This document shows, piece by piece, positions 35,290 through 47,700 of a stretch of 64,000 bases of DNA (within the stretch, counting starts at the first letter, position 1; each line of letters begins with the position of its first letter). The translations under genes were made by a program, and so were the position numbers. Source of the stretch: Monosporascus cannonballus. Lineage: Eukaryota; Ascomycota; Sordariomycetes; Xylariales. The stretch covers positions 310,001 through 374,000 of the forward strand of contig QJNS01000036.1 of the NCBI GenBank assembly GCA_004154925.1, written 5' to 3'. The notes under the pieces were generated by a model. The model did no database searches and was not told the origin of the DNA. It saw nothing but the letters and a program-made list of their open reading frames with translations.

Positions 35290-35327
35290 CCGTTCGGTGG
35301 TTTGCGCCGTTCGGTGGTATAGTACGT
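35290..35327 (-). repeat. Right 38-bp terminal inverted repeat
   Basis: Reverse complement of 33456-33493 with one transition. Followed by TA (35328-35329). Confidence 0.92.
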
Positions 35328-38300
35328 TATATATTTTTAACTTAATTAATACCTTTTTAAAATTTAAATATATCGTATAAGATAATAAGATATACGTAAA
35401 TAATAACTTTATCCCGATTAAGGAATACGGAAAAATTAATATATTTTTTCGAAACCTTAATAATATAAAAGTATTATATTTATATAATATAACATATTAC
35501 GACACTTTCGTATACAATTTGGTATTTTTCCGGTAATTTTAGAAAAGAATTATTAATAAAATAATCGAAAAATTAATGGTTTTATTCGAAATAAATATAA
35601 TTAAATATTTATTACGTTAATAAATAAATTTAATTTATTTTTTATTAAAATATTAATATAATAATTATTTATATAATTTTAATAATTTATAAGTAAAATA
35701 TTAATTCGTAAATAACGAAATTATTACGAATTGGTAATGGCATTATATAGTATTTAAAATTAAAATATTTAAAACCCGAAATAATCGTTTAATTATAATC
35801 TTATATAAAAGAAATTTGCTTAAAAGGTTTTATAATAATTAAATACCAAATATGTAATAAGGCGAAAGCTAAAAGGTTAATATATCGTAAGCCAAAAAAG
35901 GAAATATTTAAATTAATATAAAAAGTCGTTACCGATTTTACAAATTTTAAAAAAAACCTTAAAGGATATAAATACGTTATATTTACTACGAATAAATATT
36001 TAAATTTTATCTGAAATATTTATTTTTAAAATTGAAAACAAAATATATTAATTATAATATTTCGATATTTCTTAAAAGCTTTACAAAATTAAAATAAGGT
36101 TTTTTTATATATAATGAAATATAATAATAAAATTTTAAAACATTACGAACTTTAAAATATGTTTTAAATATTTTCTTTTAATATTAAAATTAAATTCTTA
36201 ATATTATATGCTTAAATTTAAAATAAAAATATAAAAGGTTTAAAAATATACTTAAGAAAAAAATAATTACAATACGAAATAATGTTAAAATATTTTTATT
36301 TTTAATTATATATATTTTTAAACGGTAACATATTTATATAACCGTATTTTTAAATACGTACTTTTTTAATAAAATTTATACGAAATTTATTATATTTATT
36401 TAACGTATAAAAATAGCAATATAATATTTGGTCGAAAGTTTTAATAAATTTATTTAGGAATATATAATTATATAACTTACATTATAACAATTACCGTTAT
36501 AAAAAAACAAAAATTTCAAATATTAAATTGTGAAAAATAAATTAACTATTTCGCCGGTTATTAATTAATACATATTTAAGAAATTCTGAACTTATTAATT
36601 AAGCAAGTTATTATTATTCGAAATATATAATATAATAAAAAAGTTATTTTTTCAAATAATATTCAACATTTAAAAATAATTTTTTATATATTACAAAAAA
36701 AATATAAAACTTATTCCAATAAATAAAAATATTTAATTAAAAATTTAAATATATAATTTATACGTAAAAAGATATTTAAGTAAAATAACTTAATTACTGG
36801 CTAAATTAAAAATACAATTTTTACAAAACTATTAATATAAAATACGTACGGAATAAGAAATAAATAAATTTATTTATAAGGAATTAATTAATTTTATGTA
36901 ACCGTTATATTCCAATTATTTTCGTTTTTTAAACAATTATTATTATTAACATTTACTTCAATAACAATTATAATTATTACGTTACTAATAAAAATATACG
37001 TAATCTTAAATTTCTCTTATATTATTTAATTTAAAATAACGATAAAAAACGACAATATATTATAAATTATAAATATAAGTTTCTGGTATATTCTATATTA
37101 AGAAAATATTATCCGAATTAAATATAAAATATAAAAAACCGTATTTAATATAGGACGTTTAATTTTCTTTATAAGTGCGTACGATAACCAGCTCGTAAAT
37201 TACAAAAATATTAAAAAATTTAATTATTCGAAATACGCATTATTTTGATCAGAAAAACAATAATATCTTAATATATAAAAAGATATTTAAAATGTAAAAC
37301 CGGGTATATAAACGTATTTTACTGTTATTGCTGTAAAACCATGGAAAATTAAATATATATCCGTTAAAAGAGATATTTCGTAAAGCCGAAAGAATCAATT
37401 CATAAAGCAATAAAAAATGTAATTTTAAAAGGCCGTTAATTAATTTTTTCTAAAAAAACAGGTTTTAAGGCATATATAGCTATATGTTTATAAATTTAAC
37501 AAGTATAATTAATTTTAAAAATATAAAGTTTATTTTATCGTACGAAATAATTAATAATTTAAAACCGTTTATAATAATATATATATAATTATTTTTATTA
37601 AAAATAGTTTTAAATTTTAATTGTTATTACGGTTAAATTCGATTTAGGGCTTACATAATATAATGTTACAAACGGTTTTATAAATATTAACTTATTTTAC
37701 GAAATATATATAAAAATACACTTAGAATACGTATAATATAATAAAATTCGTCTAATTAAAAAAATATTATATAAATTAAAGGAATTATTTTCATTATAAT
37801 CCAAAAACTTTATTAAAACGTTTTGAAAAATATAATTTAACCTTATTTCTTACGAACCTTATTATTTTATTTATTAAAAGGTCCTTATTTTTTTTTAAAT
37901 AATATTAGTATAATATATGGCAAAAAACTAAGATTTCGTAAATAAATTATTTTAATAAATATAAAAATAACATGTCTTAAAACTAAAAACTTATAATAAT
38001 TTTTCGATAGCGAAATAATTAAAAATACATTTAATAAAAAATTTAATTATTCTAATTCAATTTTATAAATACATTAATTAATTCAATACTCAAAAAATCT
38101 AAATAAGTTTCTAAAAATACTTATAATTAATATTAAGTTACTGCCAAATCTTAAATTAACTTATTTAAATTTTGTTAATAAATATTACAGAAATCGGTTT
38201 TTTTTTCGTAATAATTAATACGTAATTTAATATATCCTTTATAATATTCCGATTTGCCCGATTTAACTTAAACTCTAATAACGCATATCATAAAATTATT

Positions 38301-39001
38301 AACCGAATTATATTATACCTAATTAGAATTAAAATATTAACGTTATAATTTCAAGGTAAAAATCTATTAAAGACCTAAAAGAACGTTTTTTTTGGAAATA
38401 ATATAATCGACCGAAAAAGCTTTTAGATTTACGTTATGAAAGTATTCGAGAAAATAATAAAATAACGAATAAATAAATAAAACAAAATACGTTTTTGTAT
38501 AATAAAAACAAAATTATTATTTTTATATATATTATCAAAAACCGTATTTAACTTTTAATTAATTAAAAAGTTTAAAACTATCTTAAATATAATATCGTTA
38601 AATATATAATATAATAATTAACAAATTATACGGTTTATTAACGCCGATATTATCGTATTAATAACAAAATTACGATATATAGATATATATAATTACTAAT
38701 TATAATAAGTCGCAAAAAAGGATTTAATTAAAATAGATTATATATTTATAGACAATATATTAACTAACGGTTTAACGAAAGCCTTATTACGTAAACCTTT
38801 TAAATATTTCAAGAAGTGACTAAGATTAATAGATATTACGGGAACTTTCGATTAACGGAAAAATGCTTTACGAAAAAGTTTTTTTAAAAAAATTAACTAA
38901 TTAGAAAAGGTTAATTGCCGAAGAAAAAATAAAATAAATAATTATAGCTTTAGGAGTTATAATAATTAACACCGTAAATGCTTTAAGATATTAAAAGGGT
39001 A

Positions 39002-39145
39002 TATCGGCTAACAAAAGGTGTTTTAATATCTTATATATAGAAAATTTCCTTTAATCGGAACATATATATTCCGGGACTAGATTATCTTAAAGTGCAATAC
39101 GCGTTTTAAAGCACCTGCAACTAATTATTAATATATATATATAAC
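39002..39145 (+). repeat. Copia B 3' LTR, first 144 bp
   Basis: Begins TATCGGCTAAC (ancestral TGTCGGCTAGC) and breaks at 39145 (ATAAC), where the next copia is inserted. Its last 21 bp are at 44627-44647. Confidence 0.88.
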
Positions 39146-42100
39146 TGTCAGATATAAGGGATATCAATTATATGTATGTATTAATAACTAATTACAAATG
39201 CTTTAAAACGCGTACTGCACTTTTAAAATAATCTAATTTTGAAATATATATATTCCAATCAAAAGAAATTTTCCATATATAAAATGCTAAAGCACCTCTT
39301 GCTAATTAACATACCTTTTTAACACTTTAAAGTATTTACGGTGTTAACTATTATAACTCCTAAAGCCATAACTGTTTATTTTAATTTTTTTCAGCGATTA
39401 AATTTTCTTAATTAGTTAATTTCTTTTTTAAAATCTTTTGGAGGGTATTTTCTTACTAATTAAAGGCTTCCGTAATATCTATTAATTTTAATTACTTTCT
39501 GAAGTATTTAAAAAGTTTACATAATAAGGTTTTTGTTAAACCGTTAGCTAATATATCGTCCGTAAGCATATAATCTATTTTAATTAAGTTTTTTTTGCGG
39601 TTTATTGTAATTAGTGGTTATATATATCTATATGCCGCAAATTCGTTATTAATAAGATAATATCGACCTTAATAAACCGTATAGTTTATTAATTGTTATA
39701 CCATATATTTAATAATTTTATATGTATGGTAATTTTTAATTTTTTAATTGGTTCAAAATTAAATAGAATTTTCTTTATAATTCATATAAGAAATAATAAT
39801 TTCGTTTTTTTATAAAATAATTATTATATTTTATTTGTTCGTCCGTTATTTTATTACTTTTCCAAATAATATTATAACGTAAGCTTAAGAAATTTTTAAT
39901 CGATCGTATTATTTGCAAAAAAGATGTCGCTTGAAATATCTAATAAATCTTTACCTGCGAATTATAATATAAATACTTTAGTTCCGATTAGGTACAATAT
40001 AATTCGGTTAACAGCTTTATAATATACGTTATTAAAATTCAAGTTAAATCGAGCAAATCGAGATATCGCAAAGAATATATCGGATTATGTATTAATTGTT
40101 ACGAAAAAAATAAAAGCGATTTTCTTCTGTTATTTATTAATAAAACCTGGATAAGCTAAATTAAAATTTGGTAATAATTTAATACCAATTATGGGTATTT
40201 TTAAAAAATTATTCAGATTTCTTTTAAATATTAAATTAACTAATTTATTTATAAAGTCGGATTAAAATAACCAGATTTTCTTATTAGGTTTATTTTTAAT
40301 TATTTTAATATCGAAAGATTACTGTAAAATTTTACCTTTTATTAAAATATATCGTTTTATATTTATTAAATTAATCAATTAGTAAAACTTAGATTTTTTT
40401 CGCAATATATTATTATAATATTATTTATAAAAAAGAGAATAAATATTTCTTAAAGAATAAAATAATAAGGTTTGTAAAAAACGGAATTAAATCCTAATTC
40501 TTTAAATATTCTAATATAGGTTTTTATTATAAGACATATAATTTCATTAATCTATATAATATTTTTTAATTAGGAAAATCTTATTACGTTACGAGTATTT
40601 TAAGGGCGTTTTTATATATATTTAGTAAAGTAAATTAACATTTATAAATACGTTTATAACGTTATATTACTTAAGTTTTAAATCGAATTTAGCCGTAATT
40701 ACGATTAAAGTTCGAAATGGGTTTTTTAACGAAAGTAATTACGTATATATTATTATAAATAATTTTAAATTATTAACCGCTTTATACGATAAAATAAGTT
40801 TTATATTTTTGGAATTAGCTATATTTATATATATCTCAAAACTTATTTCTTTTTAATAAAAAACCGATTAACGGCCTTTTACAATCGAATTGTTTATGGC
40901 TTTATAAGTAAATGTTTTCGGTTTTATAAAATATCTTTTTAACGGGTATATATTTAGTTTTTTATAGCCTGACGGCGGTAACGGTAAATTACGTTTATAT
41001 ATCCGGTTTTATAATTTAAATTCTTTTTTATATGCCAAAATATTATTCTTCTTCCGATTTAGATAATATATATTTTAGGTAATTAACTTTTTTAAATTTT
41101 CGTAACTTACCGACCGGTTATCGCACGTACTTATAAACAAAATTAAATATTTTATATTAAATACGGTTTCTCATATTTCATATTTATTTCGGATAATATC
41201 TTTTAATACAGTATATACAAGAAACTTACGGTTATAACCCGTAAAATACTTTCGTTTTTCACCGTTATTTCAAGTTAAATAATATCAAAGAAATTTAAAA
41301 TTATTTTTATTTTTTATTAACATAATAATTATAATAATTATTAAGGTAAACATTAATAACGATAAGAATTTAAAAAACTGAAATAGTTCAAATATAACGG
41401 TTATATAAAGATAATTAGGTTTTTATAAATAAACTTATTTTTATTTATTTCGTATATATTTTACGTTAATATTCTTTAAAGATATTTTTTAATTTAGCCG
41501 GTAATTAAATTATTTTATTTAAACTGTTATCTTCTTTATAAATAAATTCAATAATTATGGTTTTAATTAAATATGTTTATTTATCAGAATAACTTTTGTA
41601 ATTTGTTTTATAATATACAAAACGTATTTTTAAATTTTTAATATGATCTAAAAAATAGCTTTTTTATTAAATTATATATTTCGAATAATAATAACTTTAT
41701 TAATTAATAAGTTTTAAATTCCGTAAATATTTGTAAATTAATAACTGATAAAATAACTAATTTATATTTTAACATTTAATTTTTAAAATTTTTATTTTTT
41801 AAGGTGGTAATTATTATAACGTAAATTATATAATTATATATTCGTAAATACGTTTATTATGGTTTTCGATTAAGTATTATAATATTGTTTTTATATATTA
41901 AATAAATATAAAAAATTTCGTATAAGCTTTGCTAAAAATATACGGATTTAAAAATATAATTATATAAAAATACTATTATTTTAAAAATATATATAATTAG
42001 GAACGAAAATAATTTAACGTTATTTTATATCGTAATCGTTTTTTCTTAATTATATTTTTTAAACGTTTTATAGTTTTATTTTGAAACTGGATATATGGTA

Positions 42101-44621
42101 TTAAAATTTTAAATTTAATATTAAAAAAACAATTAAAATATATTGAAAAATTAGTAATTTTTTAAGATTTCGTTATCGTATTGATTACCTATTATAAAGC
42201 CTTATTTTAATTTTTTAAACTTTTTAAAAATATTAAAACGTTACAATTAATATATTTTGTTTTTAATTTTTAAAATAAATATCTTAAATAAAACTTAAGT
42301 ATTTATTGGTAACAAATAAAACGTATTTATATTTTTTAAAACTTTTTTCAAAGTTTATAAAATTTATAACGATTTCTTTATTTTAATCGGGATATTTTTT
42401 TTTAATTCGGAGCGTATTAGCCTTTTAGCCTTTGCCTTGTTATATATTTGGTATTTAATTATTATAAAACCTTTTAAGCAGATTTTGTTGGTATAAGATT
42501 ATAATTAAATAATTATTTCGAGTTTTGGGTATTTTAATTTTAGGTACTATATAATGCTGTTATCGATTTGTAATGATCTTATTATTTATAAATTAACGTT
42601 TCGTTTATAAATTATTAAAATTATATAAATAATTATTACGTTAACATCTTCGATAACGAATTAATTAAATTTGTTTATTAACGTAATAATTATTTAATTA
42701 TATTTATTTTGAATAAAATATTAGTTTTTCGATTATTTTACTAATAACTTTTTTTCCCGAAATTATCGAAAAAACATCAGGTTATATATGAAGTTTTCGT
42801 AATATATTATGTTATATAAATGTAACGTTTTTATATTATTAGGGTTTCGAAAAATTATATAAATTGTTCCGTATTCCTTAACCGGAACGAAATTATTATC
42901 TATATATACATCGTTATTTTATACGATAAATTTAAAATTTAAGAATTTATTAATTAATTTAAAAATATGTACTATAAATTTTAAATCTAAAATAGCTACG
43001 TTTTTTAAAGGGTAAAATGAAATGTTTATAACCTTATAATAATTAGTAATTAAACAATATGCTAATATTAATCGTATTTTCTTAAAAATTAATTTATTTT
43101 TTATATAATAAGTTTTTTTATAATTTTCGATAAACGGTTAATTTTTTCCTTTAAAAATTAATCGGCGAAAATTCTTCTTTAAATATATATTATTATTTTA
43201 TCATTTATGTAAAAACTTTTTAATGTTTTTCTAAAAATATATATTATAATAATTAAATAATATATAGTAATTAATTAAATATATTTTATAACGGATACCC
43301 TATACGTTTAATTTTTAATATTTTTGTTTATTACTATTTCGGTCCATATAGGAACCTTTACGGTTACCTTATTTCGGCCTATAGCTTAAGGTCCTTTTTC
43401 GCAGTTAAAAATTAATAATTTTAGGATTTTCCTAATTAAAATTGTTCTTATTAAGGGAATTTGCAAATATCCCGTAAAATATTAAAAATACTACCTTAAC
43501 ATTTTGTGATATAAATATAAAATAAGCCATAAGTTAATAGTTCAAAAATTTAATTACCGTTTTTTGGAGACTAATTATACTGTTATCGATCTCGGCTTTT
43601 CTTATTATTTAGAAAATAATGGTCTATGTTTTAACTATAAGGGTTAATACTATATACAAATCGTGAACTTATATAATTATTATTTTCGTTTTTAAAATAC
43701 TATGTCGTTATTTTAAGGCCATACTTTTTTGTTATTTTATTATTTATTCGTTTAATTCTTTACCAAATTTGGAAATTTATTTCAAAGTTTCGCGATATTT
43801 TCGTTAAATGTTAATTAGGAATTTATTATCGTCCATTTTACCGGATTCGCCCAGGTTAACATATTATTTTCGTAAGTTTTTTCTTGGAAAAAAAACTGGT
43901 GTTTTTAATCATTAAAAATACCGATGTTAAAATTTATTTCGTAAGGTCGTTAATGTTTTTGCGGAAGGTATCGTATTTCCGATTTTTGTAAATATATATC
44001 GTAAAGTTCTAATTATAGGCTTATTTACTTTCGGTCGTTATCTTAAAGATATTCGCTAAATAATTAATATAATCAATTTTTTCAATATCTTTTTAGAAAA
44101 TATAAATATAAACGAGGAACCGCTTCAGGTATTAGTTCGTATTCTATGGCAAATTCGTTTTTTTTTAGGTAAAAAGTTATATTAAGTTTTATAGATTTAA
44201 TATGCTATTAAAGCTTTTAATTAGAATTAATATAATTTTAAATGTTAAATACATATACTTTAAATTGGAATTCGCCTTTGCAACGATCCTAATTCTTAGA
44301 TCCCTTATAAATAACAGAAAATATTAACGGTACGGTTATTATTATTATTATTAACGTATTTCGATAATTATAATTAATATATAACTTATATCGTCTTAAT
44401 AGCAACTAATTAATTAATATATGCCCTAATTAAGTCAATAAAATTCTTAATTATCAAATATAAGGGATATTAGTTATATATATATATATATTGATAACTA
44501 GTTGCAAATGCTTTAGAACGCGTACTGCATTTTTAAGATAATCTAGTCCCGGAATATATATGTTCCGATCAAAGGAAATCTTCTGTATATGGGATGCTAG
44601 AGTACTCCCTGCTAGCTGATA
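39146..44621 (-). mobile_element. Ty1-copia element, minus strand, inserted in the 3' LTR of copia B
   Basis: 3' LTR 39146-39311 and 5' LTR 44452-44621, flanked by ATAAC (39141-39145) / ACAAC (44622-44626), a 5-bp duplication differing by one C to T. Internal sequence is antisense to copia B and the reference copia. For example the gag stretch 43690-43860 corresponds to 32590-32770 in B, and 39570-39660 to the RNase H end. Very AT-rich with no usable frame. Confidence 0.88.
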
Positions 44622-44626
44622 ACAAC

Positions 44627-44647
44627 TAATGTTCCTTATATCTGACA
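44627..44647 (+). repeat. Copia B 3' LTR, last 21 bp
   Basis: TAATGTTCCTTATATCTGAC plus A, the displaced end of copia B's 3' LTR, followed by the GCTTC duplication. Confidence 0.88.
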
Positions 44648-44719
44648 GCTTCTAATGGGATTTAAACCCATGTCTTCAGGTATTAGGACCTTAACGTTAT
44701 ACCGTTAAACCATAAAAAC
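44648..44719 (-). tRNA. tRNA-like sequence, probably a pseudogene
   Basis: On the minus strand this 72-nt stretch folds much of a cloverleaf: a 7-bp acceptor stem (GTTTTTA with TAGAAGC, two G-T pairs), a D arm with the loop AACGGTA, and a 5-bp T stem ATGGG/CCCAT around TTTAAAT (the consensus C of the T loop is T). The anticodon arm is imperfect: TAAGG/CCTGA with one mismatch and an 8-nt loop TCCTAATA. No identity can be assigned; a glutamine-type origin is only a guess. The 3' end coincides with the GCTTC target duplication of copia B. It lies inside copia D on the same strand. Confidence 0.4.
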
Positions 44720-47700
44720 TTTATTAAAAAGCTTTCTTACTAATTTTACCTTTAAAGTCGTTTAGAGATAAAAGTGAAAGGTATTACGAAAACAAGTGTT
44801 TAAAAGAAAATAAGAATAACAGCTTTTTGTTATTAAGTAACGCCTAAAATATATTAATATTTTCTAGACTCTTTTTAGTTTTAAAGTAACGTTTTAAAGG
44901 TTTAACAATTTAACGAACTATTAATGTTATTATGGCTTTAAAAATTTAATAAATCTATTAACTACTATAATATTTATACGCGTTTATTTAATCTTTATCT
45001 TTCTTATAACGTAAATTTTGCAAAACTAATAATTATTAATATTAACGTATTTTAACTTCGTAATTAGACGTATAGTTTTTTCAATAACTAATCGTATTGT
45101 CTGCTTATTATCTATTTAAATAATTAGATTTTTGTTTAGATTTAGCCTAATAACCCTAAAATAATTTTAATATAAAATTTTTTAAAAGTTTAAAATAAAG
45201 TTAATAATTGAATTTCTGTATTCGAAATAATAATCATATTTTGCTTATTAACTTTTTATATAATAAGACTATCGAAAAATAATAATACAAATTTTTTAAT
45301 GTTTTTCCAGTTAAGATTATCCGTAAATAAGGCGTTATTTGCGTATAGAAACGATCGTACGTTAGGATTTTCGTTATTTCCGAATTTCAGGGTTAAAATA
45401 CGTATAGAATAAACGTAAAAATTAATTTTGTTAATACCGTTAAAATGCGTAAAGTTAGAGTTCTTGTAATAACGTAATAAATAAAAAGCAACTTTAATTA
45501 GATCCGAATAAATAAAGATAATTCCGCATAATAAGTTTTCGACATTTTCGAAATATAACTTCTTTAACGTTATCGACGTTTTATTTTAATATTCCTGAAA
45601 ATGTTTTTATTTAAGGACCTTAAAATAACGTTTTATAAATTTAAATAATTCGAAACGTATATGTAAGTTTCCTAATAAATATCTTATAATAATTATAACT
45701 TTTTGATTATAGAGTTTTTTAAAATCCATATTTTAAAAAATTATTATCACTTTTTAAAGTTATTAATATAAAAAATTACGTAAATTTTTTAAAAAAAAAA
45801 CATTTCGACACGTATTATATTACGAATTTTATATATTATAGCTATATCGTTAATATAAAACAATAACGTTAACTAATTATTAAGCATAATATATAAGTTA
45901 TCCAAAGCGAATTTTAATCTTAATTCTTTTAATTTTGTCGTTAAGTCTTATTACTATAAGAATAATAATCGCTGTAAGTCGTATAAGGCCCTTCGAAATC
46001 TTAGACAAAAACCTAGGCGTACGAATCCTTATAAAAACATACGTAAACTAACTTATTAAAGTCATTATATAAAAACATATTAATAACATTAAATAAACAA
46101 AATTTAATGTTATTTTCAGTTATAATAGTTATAAATATACGAAAAAACCCCGCTGACTAATATGAAAACGTAAATATTAAAATGTTTACAAAATTAAAAG
46201 TTATTACAAATAACGATTTTAAATTTAAACTTGTAAAATAACTTATATTTATTAACTTTATATATAAATACTTATATTAACGCAAAAATACCGTTAAAGT
46301 TTACGTTTTAAATTGCTTTTTAAAATACGGTAACAGTAATTAATCGTTTTACTCAATATATTTCATCTCATTTTTCATGTAATTATTTTTTAATTTTCGA
46401 CATATTTATTTTATATAGTTTCTTACCAATTCTTAGGAGCAATAAAAAATTAGCCCAATATAAGCAATTATACTTAATTGTGGTTAAAAAAATAGCATTA
46501 AAAACGATTAGCTATGTACTAAACTTTTCCAGTTTTGATTTATAATTAACATTATCCGAAAATAATGTTTTTTTTCGTTTCGCGTTCCGGAATCGATGAT
46601 AATTATTTAATTTAGAAAATTTAGTTTCGTACAGCATTATCGTAACTAAGAAAAGCTTAGTAATATATTTAAAGCTTTATCTAACAGCAATACGTTACAT
46701 TATTAACAATTTAAGTTTTTAAGAGCTGAAGTAATTCCGGATATAAATAAATAAAGCTATATAATTTTACGTTTGAAATCGTCCGTTTCATTAGGAATAC
46801 AGCTTAGACTTTTTTAGAATTATTATTAATTATCGAATTAAAAGAATCTTTTATTAAAATACGAATTATAGACTTTATTAACTTTTATCCCCGTAATTTC
46901 TTATAAAGGTTCCTAATTATAAAGGCTTGTAATTATTACGTTAATATTATAAATAGTTTTTTCCGAATTCGTTTTAGGTTATTAAAATATCTACCTTTTT
47001 AATAATATTTATTTATAAGGAATTGTTATTAAAAATAGATTTAAACGTTCTTAGAAAGTGTAATTATAAGTAAAATAAAAATATTATTAATTTAATCGTT
47101 TAATTCCGCAATTTCGAACCACAATTTTTATTATTCGCCTTAATATCTTTTTATTTCGTCAAAAGTAACCTTTTTAATAGTAATAATACGTTATTACGAA
47201 AAGATTTATATCCGATATATGTTATTAATTACGTATTTTACGAAGTAACCGATATATATTTTGAGAACTCTTTTTTTCAGTCAATTTATATTTTAATAGA
47301 TTATTTCCGTAAATGTATAAGCTTTTAACCCGAAAAGTACGATATTTGCCACGTTTATCTTAAGGTCTTCTTCGAAAATAAATGTTTTATTTTTTGGCTA
47401 CATATTTATTAAAAACGTTCATAAGGGTTTTTTAATTTAAGGTATAAATATATATGCGATTAACTATATATATAACTATTTTTATAACTTTTAATTATAA
47501 CTCCAAAAAATATTGCTAATAATTAAGCAACGCGTTTTCGTAGTAATTACTCCCTTAATACGTTTTTAAATATTTGCGGGATTTTTAATATGTAAACACG
47601 AAAGTTTATAAATAATACCATATTAAAAAGTTATTTTCGGAAGTTATTCTCGAAAAGGATTTTATCGTTTAATATGATCCTATTAATTTTAATATAATAT

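Larger units (their letters stand above)
33456..35327 (+). mobile_element. Pogo/Fot1-like DNA transposon, complete ends (1872 bp)
   Basis: Terminal inverted repeats of 38 bp (33456-33493 and 35290-35327) differ at one site (C/T) and are flanked by TA on both sides (33454-33455, 35328-35329), the Fot1/pogo target duplication. Each inverted repeat contains ACCACCGAACGG twice, separated by five bases. Base composition is visibly closer to normal than in the copia that hosts it, so it arrived after much of the host's RIP or was mutated less. Confidence 0.92.
31969..39001 (+). pseudogene. Copia B gag-pol, destroyed by RIP
   Basis: Aligns with gag-pol of the reference copia, interrupted by the pogo-like element at 33456-35327. 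A surviving trace is the integrase block VTDFTNFKKNLKGYKYVIF near 35927-35990. The RNase H end reads like its homologue near 38640-38820. Nearly every region is saturated with TAA/TAG stops and A/T runs. No open frame above about 60 codons belongs to it. Confidence 0.8.
31804..44647 (+). mobile_element. Ty1-copia element B, plus strand, with nested elements
   Basis: Perfect target-site duplication GCTTC (31799-31803 and 44648-44652). The 5' LTR is 31804-31968 (165 bp). The 3' LTR is 39002-39145 continued at 44627-44647 (144 + 21 = 165 bp) because a second copia (39146-44621) inserted 21 bp before its end. A pogo-like transposon (33456-35327) is inserted in gag-pol. Sequence matches the 16287-21789 family throughout but is far more AT-rich, with hardly any open frame left. 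Confidence 0.9.
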
